A DNA stretch of 26,089 bases, taken from contig CAZFAP010000056.1 in assembly GCA_964516325.1 (NCBI GenBank), positions 1 through 26,089 on the forward strand. The letters run 5' to 3'. Positions 14,852 through 22,900 of this stretch are shown piece by piece. The stretch comes from CAZFAP01 sp964516325. Its GTDB lineage: Bacteria; Auribacterota; JABMQX01. Every line of letters starts with the position of its first letter. Within the stretch, counting starts at the first letter, position 1. Both the position numbers and the translations under genes were made by a program. The notes below the pieces were generated by a model. That model ran no database searches. It was not told the origin of the DNA and was given only the letters and a program-made list of their open reading frames with translations.

Positions 14852-14891
14852 TGAGGCTCGAGGGTGCCACCGCGGCACCCAAGCAGCCTCA
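14852..14891. repeat. Two-tier hairpin TGAGGCT/AGCCTCA with GGGTGCC/GGCACCC
   Basis: Outer arms TGAGGCT (14852-14858) and AGCCTCA (14885-14891) and inner arms GGGTGCC (14862-14868) and GGCACCC (14874-14880) are both perfect. The outer arm includes the stop codon of the GIY-YIG-like gene. It may end that transcript, but has no T-run and matches the style of the other short palindromes. Confidence 0.6.
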
Positions 14892-15338
14892 AGGGGATGG
14901 TTTGCCCAGCTCGTCTATCACGTTGTCGAGTGTCGCCTGGGTGAAGTACCTCTTTTCGTCGCGCCAGTGTGTCCACTTTCCCGTCGTGTTCGCCTGAGGG
15001 GGTTGCCCGAACTTCTCACGAAAGCGGATGAGGAGGGCTCTCTCAAGTTTCCTCCAAGTCTGCACGCCGTGCAGCTTGCGACAGGTGACAACATACAGTT
15101 CCAACTGCGTGATTCCGCGCCGATAGAGCAAATCCTCGCCCTTCCATGCCGCGCTTGACGCGATACGCCACGCCCCTTGTTGGGTTGTTCCGATATAGGC
15201 GATTCTGGATGTTCCATACGTGTAGGACAGGGCCCTGTTAGCCCGTATGGCATAAACCAACTTTTCGGCACGAAAGGCGGTGCGGTTGATGACCAAAGCC
15301 GGGTCCCCGCTGACCCTCACGGACAATCTGCGTGGCAT
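14889..15338 (-). CDS. GIY-YIG-like small protein
   Basis: A 149-residue protein with features of the GIY-YIG nuclease fold: LVYAIRANRA as first strand, then RIAYIGTT for the YIG motif, an Arg in GAWRIAS, the LERALLIRFREKFG helix with the metal-ligand Glu, and the Asn-containing PPQANTTGKW. The GIY half is degenerate (VYA in place of GIY), so the nuclease may be divergent or inactive. The basic N-terminus and the context next to two toxin-antitoxin pairs suggest an accessory or mobile-element-derived gene. AAGGAG precedes the ATG at 15338 by about nine bases. I am fairly sure of the fold, less of activity. Confidence 0.6.
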   Translation of the reverse strand: MPRRLSVRVSGDPALVINRTAFRAEKLVYAIRANRALSYTYGTSRIAYIGTTQQGAWRIASSAAWKGEDLLYRRGITQLELYVVTCRKLHGVQTWRKLERALLIRFREKFGQPPQANTTGKWTHWRDEKRYFTQATLDNVIDELGKPSP

Positions 15339-15356
15339 GACCTTTTCTCCTTCGAG

Positions 15357-15644
15357 CTAGCGGTGATTACACGGTGAGCGTAGAGCGGAAAACGCAGACG
15401 GTTTCTTCCTGCAAAAGAAGTTCCTGTAGCCTGCTTTTTGTCTGCTCGATGGCATTGATCTCTGTGGCTCACGTCCCCTCATCGCTTCGAGGCGTGCTGG
15501 ATTATGCAGGCTGTATAAGCCGGGTAAAGGCACATGGGTCGGGCTGCGCACGGGTCCTTTGACCAGTCGTTTCTGCACGGATTCGTGGACATGCCGGGGG
15601 CCGCGTTCCTTGAGGATTGGCCGGAGCGGTCTCGGGTGCGCCAT
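15357..15644 (-). CDS. Hypothetical 95-residue ORF with strong ribosome binding site
   Basis: I do not recognise this protein. The ATG at 15644 is preceded by GAGGAGGTGAC, the best Shine-Dalgarno sequence in the area, which is the only reason to list it. The translation is basic, proline-rich and low in hydrophobic residues (MAHPRPLRPILKERG at the start, many Arg and Ser at the end), which is not typical of a folded protein and may be a decayed or spurious frame. The stop is 18 bases before the GIY-YIG-like start. The last 30 or so codons lie in sequence resembling a degenerate CGCAGAG-type repeat. Confidence 0.3.
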   Translation of the reverse strand: MAHPRPLRPILKERGPRHVHESVQKRLVKGPVRSPTHVPLPGLYSLHNPARLEAMRGREPQRSMPSSRQKAGYRNFFCRKKPSAFSALRSPCNHR

Positions 15645-15979
15645 TGTCACCTCCTCAAAAGGGTTGACTCCCTGTTGCGAAAGCGCCGTGTCGTTCTGCG
15701 CCGCGTCCATTATGCCAAACCTGTGACCGGTGTCAAGGGCGATTTGGCGGTGCTGGCGGGCGTGCCGAAGAGGGATTCTGCCCTGACAACAAGTAACCTC
15801 GCCGTGGCAAGTGGCGCCTTCTCTTGGAAGCAAGACTGAAAGGAATACGTGCAGAATCTGCGCGGGATTGCTATCATAAAGAGTGAACTCGGCCAGAAGG
15901 GCGGCGTTTCGCTGAAAACGCGTGGCCTGAAAAGCCGCCGGAAAGTGTATCCACAGAAGAGACAAATCGCGAGGTTGGC
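15645..15979. other. Spacer between the 95-codon ORF and HicBA
   Basis: About 335 bases without an intact gene. The main content is the decayed Tat-leader relic at 15715-15816. The stretch just before hicB should carry its promoter, but no good -35/-10 pair was identified. Confidence 0.5.
15715..15816 (-). pseudogene. Decayed second copy of the Tat-oxidoreductase leader
   Basis: The minus-strand reading here gives FQEKAPLATA, then RLLVVRAESLFGTPASTA, which aligns without gaps to FVKGAAATAG and LLVVKPQSVFGAPANSA of the truncated oxidoreductase at 13260-13472. At DNA level about 70 percent of some 70 bases agree. The start codon and the twin-arginine pair are lost and a stop follows soon after, so this is a relic. 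It has the same orientation as the other fragment, 2.3 kb away. Confidence 0.55.
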
Positions 15980-16180
15980 ATGAAATGGCGGGTAGTTCTT
16001 GAACGCGATCCCGAGACCGGAGAGTGGGCCGTCTGGTGTCCGGAACTGCCGGGGTGCACCTCTGCCGGTAGAACGGAGGAGGAGGCTCTGGAAAACATTC
16101 GAGAGGCTATAGAGGTTTACCTTGAGCCGACTCCTCTTGAACTGTCCCCTGGGGCGATCGCCCGCGAGGTCAGCATCTAA
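15980..16180 (+). CDS. hicB: HicB-family antitoxin (short form)
   Basis: A 66-residue protein with the partly degraded RNase-H-like HicB fold: WRVVLERDPETGEWAVWCPELPGCTSAG, then RTEEEALENIREAIEVYLE. It would bind and block the HicA RNase. This short form has no C-terminal helix-turn-helix or ribbon-helix-helix domain visible. A GAGG lies five bases before the ATG. The stop overlaps the hicA start (TAATG), so the two are coupled. Order antitoxin-toxin is the reverse of E. coli hicAB but common for this short HicB class. Confidence 0.9.
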   Translation: MKWRVVLERDPETGEWAVWCPELPGCTSAGRTEEEALENIREAIEVYLEPTPLELSPGAIAREVSI

Positions 16181-16404
16181 TGGCCCCTCGCGTCATCCGG
16201 ATGACGGCGAGGGAGGCGGAGTCCGTCCTCCGTCGCCACGGCTTTGTGCTCGTGTCACAGAAGGGAAGCCACCGTAAATGGCGGCACGAGGAACGTGGGC
16301 TTCAGGTCATTGTGCCGGAGCACCGTGGGCGTCAACTTCCTCTGGGAACCCTGCGAAACATTTTCATCAACGCGAAGGTGCCTGAGAACGAATGGAAAAC
16401 GTAG
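16180..16404 (+). CDS. hicA: HicA-family mRNA interferase toxin
   Basis: A 74-residue HicA (YcfA) type toxin with the dsRBD-like fold and the catalytic-His motif QKGSHRKWRH. The family tail VIVPEHRGRQLPLGTLRNIF and the final helix (INAKVPENEW) are intact, so it looks active. HicA cleaves mRNA in translation-independent fashion and is held in check by the HicB encoded just before it with a one-base overlap. The gene ends about 100 bases before the convergent hydrogenase operon end. Confidence 0.92.
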   Translation: MAPRVIRMTAREAESVLRRHGFVLVSQKGSHRKWRHEERGLQVIVPEHRGRQLPLGTLRNIFINAKVPENEWKT

Positions 16405-16510
16405 GGTGATTGGCGAGGGTTGGTGCTGCGCCCGCTAATCGGGGCTCGGGACGCTCATGGCGCGCACCGCCTATGGAGACGGCGCAGGGAGTTTGCGTTA
16501 GGGACCGCCC

Positions 16511-17377
16511 TCAGTATTCGGCGGGGAGGGAGAGGAGTTGGCGGTAGGTATAGACGGGGCCGTCTTTGCAGACGTAGGTGCTGCCGATGTTGCAGCGGCC
16601 GCACTTCCCGATTCCGCACTTCATGCGCATTTCGAGCGAGACGACAATCATTTCGGGCGAAAAGCCAAGCTCTAACAAAACGGGGAAAGTGAACTTGAGC
16701 ATGATGGGGGGGCCGCAGACGAGAGCGATGGCGTTGTCCGCGGAAGGAGCGACCTGTTTGAGGACGGTGGGAACGAAGCCTTCTCGGCCAGTCCAGGTCT
16801 CGTCGCCCTTGTCAACGGTGACGTGCATTTCCATATCGTCTCGACTCTGCCACTCTTTTAGCTCTTCCTTGTACATGAGCTCGCCGGGGCTTCTGGCGCC
16901 GTAGATGCCGATGATTTTCTGGAAGCGGCCGCGGTTCTCCGGAGCGAGAAGGTAGCGGACGGTGCTGCGGAGGGTCGTGAAAGCAAACCCGCCGCCGACG
17001 ATGACGACATTTTTGCCCTCCATCGCGTCGAGGGGATATGGTTTGCCGAGGGGACCCCTGACGCCGATGATTCTGCCTTCTTCGGAATTGTGGAGGTCGG
17101 AGGTGAGGACGCCGACTCGCTTGACAGTGAAGAGAAGATACCCCAGTTCCGTTGGAGAGGAGGCGATGCCAATAGGCGACTCGCCCCTGCCGAAAACGGA
17201 AAGCTCGGCGAACTGTCCGGGCAGGTATTGGAAGGCTTGTTCATCCTCTTTGTTCGTGAAGACCAGCTTGAAGCTCTTGAGGTCTCTATCGGAGTTCTCG
17301 ACGGTTATCTTCTCGATCCGCACGGGATAGGGGATGTAAGGATTTTGGATTTCGGATTTCGCATTTTCAGTTTTCAC
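16511..17377 (-). CDS. FlxA/HydG-like FAD/NAD(P)-binding electron transfer subunit
   Basis: A 288-residue flavoprotein of the ferredoxin-NADP reductase/PyrK superfamily, like FlxA of FlxABCD-HdrABC and the gamma subunit of sulfhydrogenase. The FAD domain has AFQYLPGQFAELSVFGRGESPIGIAS, the NAD(P) domain NVVIVGGGFAFTTLRSTV, and CGPPIMLKF lies before the C-terminal Cys cluster (MRMKCGIGKCGRCNIGSTYVCKDGP) that binds [2Fe-2S]. It would exchange hydride between NAD(P)(H) and the Fe-S subunits. The start is GTG 17377, since the family's conserved NPYIPYP starts only 12 residues in; the first 11 codons fall in a low-complexity tract, and no good ribosome binding site is seen. It is the last gene of the operon, 113 bases after the FlxB-like gene. 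Confidence 0.88.
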   Translation of the reverse strand: MKTENAKSEIQNPYIPYPVRIEKITVENSDRDLKSFKLVFTNKEDEQAFQYLPGQFAELSVFGRGESPIGIASSPTELGYLLFTVKRVGVLTSDLHNSEEGRIIGVRGPLGKPYPLDAMEGKNVVIVGGGFAFTTLRSTVRYLLAPENRGRFQKIIGIYGARSPGELMYKEELKEWQSRDDMEMHVTVDKGDETWTGREGFVPTVLKQVAPSADNAIALVCGPPIMLKFTFPVLLELGFSPEMIVVSLEMRMKCGIGKCGRCNIGSTYVCKDGPVYTYRQLLSLPAEY

Positions 17378-17408
17378 AATACTGCTCAGTCCTACTTGTC
17401 AGTAGACC

Positions 17409-17421
17409 CGGCATCCTGCCG
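17409..17421. repeat. Palindrome CGGCA-TCC-TGCCG
   Basis: Perfect 5-bp inverted repeat with 3-base loop, first of three consecutive hairpins in the 113-base gap between the FlxB-like and FlxA-like genes. Confidence 0.55.
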
Positions 17422-17428
17422 TGTCTTC

Positions 17429-17447
17429 AAGCGGCTGGAAGCCGCTT
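17429..17447. repeat. Palindrome AAGCGGC-TGGAA-GCCGCTT
   Basis: Perfect 7-bp inverted repeat with a 5-base loop, second of the three hairpins in the intra-operon gap at 17378-17490. Confidence 0.65.
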
Positions 17448-17465
17448 CTACCACTTGTTTTTGAT

Positions 17466-17482
17466 GCAGGCGGGACGCCTGC
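17466..17482. repeat. Palindrome GCAGGC-GGGAC-GCCTGC
   Basis: Perfect 6-bp inverted repeat with a 5-base loop, third of the three hairpins, starting 8 bases after the stop of the FlxB-like gene (minus strand). No T-run follows. Confidence 0.65.
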
Positions 17483-17490
17483 GGTACGTC

Positions 17491-18492
17491 TCACGGAGCG
17501 ATTACCTCCCTGAGGTCAAGATTCACGGGGCAATGCTTGATGCAGCGCCCACACCCCACGCAGAACAATTCGCCGTAGTTGTTGACGGAATAGCTGAATT
17601 TGTGCATGAAGCGCTGACGGGTTCTTTCTTTCTGGCTCGGACGGGGATTGTGGCCGGATGCGTGCACCGTGAACAGCTTATACATGCAGGAGTCCCACGT
17701 GCGGAGTCTCTGTCCCTTTTCCCTCAGAGTCTCATCAGTAACGTCGAAGCAGTGGCACGTCGGGCAGAAATAGGTGCATACGCCGCAACCGAGACACTTC
17801 TGAGAGGGGGCGTCCCAGAGGTCAGAGTCGAAGGCTTTCGCGAGATTTTCCGGGATGCTGTCGAGGGGCATCTTTTCCATTCGTGACGCAGCGTCGTGGG
17901 CGATGCGCTCCTTCTGGGCAACCTCCTTCTTAGTCGCATCTCTCATGAACTCGGAGAACTGGGCGATGAATTGCTCGCCTTTCGCGCTTACCGGCTCGAA
18001 GAGGAAAGTCTTAGCGAGGTCGAAGAAGAGGATGTCCGAACCTTCGGCGCCGGCGGGGCTGCCGCCGACGGAGGTGCAGAAGCAAGTGCTTTCCGGATCG
18101 GAGCACGCCGCCGAAACGATGAGAGTGTTGTCCCGTCTCTGCTTGTAGTAGAAGTCCTGCGGCTCTTGCAGGAACACTTTGTCCATCAACCAGACAGCTC
18201 TTGCATCGCAGGGACGCAACCCCAGTAGAACCCTCCTGGCAGGAGCCGAGACGGCATCCGGAACCACCTCCCCGCGGCAGAATCGGCAGACGACTTCCGA
18301 CTGGGGCAGGAAGAACTCCTTCGGCGACATCTTGAAGTTGTGACAATTGAAATCGAACTCGGGCTTTTCGGCGACGTCAGCCAGGACGGTTTCGTCGCCA
18401 TCGCGAACCGGGCCATAAAGCTGCCAGCCGCCTGCCATGATCGCCCTGGCGAAGTCGCCGAATTTCTGCTTGTCAATAACGTTCGCGGTCAT
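17491..18492 (-). CDS. FlxB/HydB-like 4Fe-4S electron transfer subunit
   Basis: A 333-residue Fe-S protein like sulfhydrogenase beta subunit (HydB), AsrA of anaerobic sulfite reductase and FlxB. Family motifs are LLGLRPCDARAVWLMDKVF and DFYYKQRRDNTLIVSAAC, CFCTSVGGSP, then two ferredoxin-type clusters, CLGCGVCTYFCPTCHCFD at about residues 235-252 and CVGCGRCIKHCPVN near the C-terminus. It would pass electrons between the flavin subunit and the Hdr/hydrogenase core. AAGGA sits about five bases before the ATG and the gene lies 15 bases after its paralogue at 18508-19512, clearly co-transcribed. Confidence 0.88.
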   Translation of the reverse strand: MTANVIDKQKFGDFARAIMAGGWQLYGPVRDGDETVLADVAEKPEFDFNCHNFKMSPKEFFLPQSEVVCRFCRGEVVPDAVSAPARRVLLGLRPCDARAVWLMDKVFLQEPQDFYYKQRRDNTLIVSAACSDPESTCFCTSVGGSPAGAEGSDILFFDLAKTFLFEPVSAKGEQFIAQFSEFMRDATKKEVAQKERIAHDAASRMEKMPLDSIPENLAKAFDSDLWDAPSQKCLGCGVCTYFCPTCHCFDVTDETLREKGQRLRTWDSCMYKLFTVHASGHNPRPSQKERTRQRFMHKFSYSVNNYGELFCVGCGRCIKHCPVNLDLREVIAP

Positions 18493-18507
18493 GATTCCTT
18501 ACGTCAA

Positions 18508-19512
18508 TTACGGTTCGGTTATGAACGATTGATCGTCTTCCATCTTGAAGGTGCAGAGTGGAAGGGGTTCATCGAGAGAAACCCCTGCTTCGTATCCGAA
18601 GAGCTCTTTGACGTCCTTGACGATTTTTCGCGTGAAAAGGCGAAGGTCAATGTTCATCGGGCAAGCGCGGACGCAGGCGCCGCAGTCAACGCACCGCCCC
18701 GCCTGGTGGAAAATCCGGCCGAGGTGATAAATCATCACGTCGGTGAGGTCGTCGCCCACGCCGATCCACCTGGGCTGGGTCTGTTCGGCGAAGCACGTCG
18801 TGCAGTAGCAATTGGGGCACGCCTGTCGGCATGCGTAGCATCGAATGCACTTCGAGATTTCTCGGGCGAAGGCATCCCACCTTTCCTGTGGCGATTTCGA
18901 CTCGAAGCCCGCGACATCCTCGAAAGACCTCTGGCGTCCAGCAGCGGGCGTCTCGGAACCGACGCGAATGTCACACAGAGGCGCATCCGGGTACGGGCAG
19001 TCTTTGCAGGAATCGAAGAGAACGTCTTCTCTGGCAAGCGGAACATCCGGGCCGTTGTCGAGATGGACGGTGAGGTTACCGTCGTTGGAGACCTCGGCGC
19101 CGACCGGCTGCGCTCCATTCAAAGCGGCCTGGACTTTCTTCAGGTCAACGATTCCAGGACAAGGAACGCCCAGAACGAGGAGGTTTTCCCTGGGAACCTG
19201 CTTCTCTTTGATGAGGCTGACGAGGGAGCGTCCGTCGCACCCTTTGGCTATGACCGCGACTCTTGGCGGCATCCAGCCCTTCGGACGATTTTCCTTTGAG
19301 AACAACCGGGGGAGATAGACAGCGAGGTTATTCGAGCAAAGGCTGTCCCATATCAGCCTATCCGTCTGGTCTGCTCTTGTTATGAAGCATGGAGTTGTTC
19401 GCAGGGGCAAAGTCCCCTTCTCATAGCCGAGGAGAAGGTCTATCTTGCCCTCGTCGAAAAGCTTTTTTGCGATGGACTTCAGTTCGTCGGACATCTGGTG
19501 GTTTGCGCTCAT
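18508..19512 (-). CDS. FlxC-like 4Fe-4S dicluster electron transfer subunit
   Basis: A 334-residue Fe-S protein paralogous in layout to the next gene. The first half holds an FrhB/HydB-like region (VAVIAKGCDGRSLVSLIKEK and LGVPCPGIVDL), then a Cys-rich loop DSCKDCPYPDAPLCD. The second half has two [4Fe-4S] motifs, CIRCYACRQACPNCYC and CVDCGACVRACPMN. This is the order of FlxC of the FlxABCD-HdrABC complex. Its ATG overlaps the mvhD stop by four bases (ATGA). The pair of similar Fe-S proteins with MvhD and the flavin subunit makes an almost complete Flx set; assignment of B versus C between the two is by resemblance only. Confidence 0.8.
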   Translation of the reverse strand: MSANHQMSDELKSIAKKLFDEGKIDLLLGYEKGTLPLRTTPCFITRADQTDRLIWDSLCSNNLAVYLPRLFSKENRPKGWMPPRVAVIAKGCDGRSLVSLIKEKQVPRENLLVLGVPCPGIVDLKKVQAALNGAQPVGAEVSNDGNLTVHLDNGPDVPLAREDVLFDSCKDCPYPDAPLCDIRVGSETPAAGRQRSFEDVAGFESKSPQERWDAFAREISKCIRCYACRQACPNCYCTTCFAEQTQPRWIGVGDDLTDVMIYHLGRIFHQAGRCVDCGACVRACPMNIDLRLFTRKIVKDVKELFGYEAGVSLDEPLPLCTFKMEDDQSFITEP

Positions 19513-19985
19513 ATCTGCTTGGTCAGCCTCTGGATCGGCCCAACCTGCCTGACGCTTTCAATGACCTTATGAAGGATTTCCGCGAACCTGCCGCCTTCCG
19601 CCGCGGACACCCACGAAAACTGAACTCGCTCCGGCTCCATCCCGACATATTCCATCCAGTTTTTGAGCAGCGCGAATTTTCTTCTGGCGACGAGGTTGCC
19701 GCTGATGTAGTGACAGTCGCCCGGATGGCAGCCAGACACCAGCACGCCGTCAATTCCCTGCCGCAGGGCGCTCATGATGAAGAGCGGATTGATCCTGCCG
19801 GAGCACGGAACGCGGATGACGCGCACGTTCGTCGGATATTGGATGCGACTTACTCCGGCGAGGTCGGCGCCCGCGTACGAACACCAGTTGCAGAGGAACG
19901 CGAGAATCTTTGGCTGCCATTCCGCGGTCCCAGCCTGGTTCTCCTCGGTCGTTGGCCTCGATTTTTCTGCTGTTTCCATGGTCAT
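19509..19985 (-). CDS. mvhD: MvhD/FlxD-type hydrogenase iron-sulfur (delta) subunit
   Basis: A 158-residue member of the methyl-viologen-reducing hydrogenase delta subunit family, which carries a single Fe-S cluster and links HdrA to the hydrogenase or Flx module. Conserved Cys sites are AFLCNWCSYAGADLAG, RVPCSGRINP and SGCHPGDCHYISGN, with the family phrase RRKFALLKNWMEYVGMEPER. The N-terminal 22 residues are extra and polar. ATG 19985 overlaps the hdrA stop (ATGA) and the 3' end overlaps the FlxC-like start, so the three genes are translationally coupled. Confidence 0.92.
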   Translation of the reverse strand: MTMETAEKSRPTTEENQAGTAEWQPKILAFLCNWCSYAGADLAGVSRIQYPTNVRVIRVPCSGRINPLFIMSALRQGIDGVLVSGCHPGDCHYISGNLVARRKFALLKNWMEYVGMEPERVQFSWVSAAEGGRFAEILHKVIESVRQVGPIQRLTKQI

Positions 19986-22900
19986 AATTCTGCCATTGCG
20001 GCGAGTATCTGCTCGTCGGCAAAACCTCGGAGGTCAATGGCGCTCATGCGACAGGAAGCCGCGCAGGCGCCGCAGCCCTTGCAGAGCGCCTCGTTAACAA
20101 CGGCAATTCCTTTTTGGGAATCCAGTTCGATCGCCTTATAGGCGCATATCTCGACACACATGCCGCACCCGCGACACCTTTCCTTGCGAACCCGCGAGAC
20201 TTTTCCCTCCGCCTCGATCTCGGTTTTGGCCAGAATTGTTGCGGCTCTCCCCGCCGCGGCGCGAGCCTGCGAAATCGTCTCGGCGATGTCCTTTGGATAG
20301 TGAGCCATGCCGCAGACGAAGATGCCGTCGGTCGCAAAATCCACCGGTCGCAGCTTGACGTGAGCCTCCAGGAAGAACCCATCTGCATCGAGCGGTACCT
20401 TGAGCAACTGCGACAGCCATGGGTTATCCCGGTTGGCGACTACGCCGGCACTGAGCACGACGAGGTCCGGATGCATGACGAGCTGCCGGTTGAGAATCTC
20501 GTCTCTCACCCGGACTTCCGGTCTCTCGGTATCCCGCGAAACGGCGGGTTTTGCGGCCTCCTCGTACCGGACGAAAATCACGCCCTTTTGTCGAGCTTGC
20601 TGATAGTATTCTTCTTTCAAACCGTAGGTCCGCACATCTCGGTAAAGGACGTAGATCGCAAGGTCGGGATTGATTTGCTTGAGCCTTAATGCGTTTTTGA
20701 CGGCGGTCGTGCAGCAGACGCGGCTGCAATAGGGATGCGATTCATCGCGCGAGCCAACGCACTGAATCATCACGACCGATTTCATTGAAGAGAGCGGCGA
20801 GTCCGAATTGCCGGCGTTCTCCCAGATCATCTGCTCGAGTTCCTCCTGGGTGATTACGCGAGCATCCTCGCCGTAGAGGTATTCCTTCGGCTGATAGGGA
20901 ACGCCACCCGTCGCCACGATCACGACGCCGTGTTCGATGACATCCGGCACGCCCTCGAGCGTCGTCTTGAAATTCCCGACGTAGCCCGAGATTTCCTTGA
21001 TCCTGGCGCCGGTATAGACGGTGATCCTGTCGTCGGATTTGACCTTTTCGATCAACGTTTCGAGGAAGGGCGCCGTTTCCGTTCCGTCGAGCGTATAGTG
21101 AACTTTCCTCAGATTTCCGCCGAGGGAGTCCTGTTTCTCCACGAGGGTCACCGGAAAGCCCTGATTGGCCAGGTCGAGGGCCGCTGTCATTCCAGCCAAG
21201 CCACCGCCGATGACCAGAGCAGATTTCGTGACCGGCAGAGTCATCTTGTAGAGCGGCTCCAGGTGAGCTACCTTGGCCGCACTCATCCGCATCAGTTCCT
21301 TGGCCTTCGCCGTTGCCCTTTCCGGCTCCTTCTGATGCACCCAGGAGCACTGCTCTCTGATGTTCGCGAACTCGAACAGGTATGGGTTCAGACCGTATTC
21401 CCTTAGCGTGCTCTGGAAGAGAGGCTCGTGCGTCCGCGGAGTGCACGCGCACACGACGACGCGGTTCAATCCCTTCTGCTTGATTGCCTCTCCAATGACC
21501 TTCTGCGAATCCTGCGAGCAGGCGAACAGGAGGTGCTCCGAGTGGACAACGTGCGGCAACGTGAGAGCGTATTGCGAAGCGCTCTCGACGTCCACCGTGC
21601 TGGCGATGTTGATGCCGCAATGACAGACGAATACGCCGACGCGGGGCGGCTCGCCGCGGATGTCTCGCTCTGGAGGAAATTCCCTTTTGATGAGCTTGCT
21701 CTCGAATTCGGAAACTGTGGCAGCAGCCGCGGAGGCAGCGGCGCTGGCCTGCATAACCGATTCCGGAATGTCCTTGGGTCCGGCGAGGCTTCCGCAAACG
21801 AAGATGCCCGGCTTCAACGTATTGACGGGGGCGAAGGTATCCGACCTCATGAAGCCGTTGCCGTCCAGCTTGACGCCAAACGCTTTCGCAAGCTCCTTCT
21901 GCGCTGGCGAGCTCACTAACCCGACGGAAAGGACCACAAGTTCAAACGATTGCTGGACGAGGCGCCCGTCGTCGGTGTTATGGCGGATCAGCAGGTTCTC
22001 CGTTTTCGGGTCCACCTCGACGGAGGAGATGCGCCCGCGGATGAACCGAGTTCCTTGTTCGTCTCTCGCTCGATCAATGAATTTGTCGAAATGCTTCCCG
22101 TAGGCGCGGATGTCCATGTTGAAAATCGCGACGTCCACGTCGGGGGAATGTTCCTTGGTGATGATGGCGTCCTTGGCGGCCTGCATGCAGCAAATCGCGG
22201 AGCAGAATTTATTGCCGACCTGCATGTCCCGTGAGCCGACGCACTGCAAGAACGCTATGCTCTTCGGCTCTTTCCCGTCGGAAGGACGCTGGACATGCCC
22301 AGCGGTCGGACCGGAGGCGCTGAGGATGCGTTCGTACTCGATGCTGGTCATCACGTTCGGGAAGGTCTTGTAGCCGTACTCATCCTTGAGCGTCGCGTCG
22401 AATTCCGCGGAACCAGCAGCGAGGACGATGGCGCCGACCTCGAGGTCGAGGATTTGCTCCTTCTGCTCGAAGTCAATGGCTTTCAGCTCACAGAACTTTT
22501 CACAGACGCGGCATTTCCCTCGGGTCAGAAAGATGCAGCTCTTTTCGTCAATGATGGGGATTGCGGGAACGGCCTGCGGGAAGGGGATGTGAATGCACTT
22601 GGTTCTGGTCAGGCCCTTGTTGTACTCGTCCGGGATGCGGACCGGGCATTTGGTCATGCATACGCCGCAGCCGGTGCATTTCTGCTCGTCCACGTACCGC
22701 GGCTTCTTGAGAACCCTCGCCCGGAATTGAGGCGCCTCGCCCTCGATGCTCTGAACCACGGCGTTTGTAACGATGGTGATGTAGGGATGATTCGCTGCCT
22801 CAACGAGCTTCGGGGAAAGGATGCACATGGCGCAGTCATTGGTGGGGAAGGTCTTATCGAGTTGGGCCATCCGCCCACCAATGCTTGGTCCGCTTTCCAC

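Noticed and set aside
18340..19299. Plus-strand frame of 319 codons opposite the Fe-S genes
   Set aside because: It is antisense to two clear Fe-S proteins, shows no motif and has no ribosome binding site.
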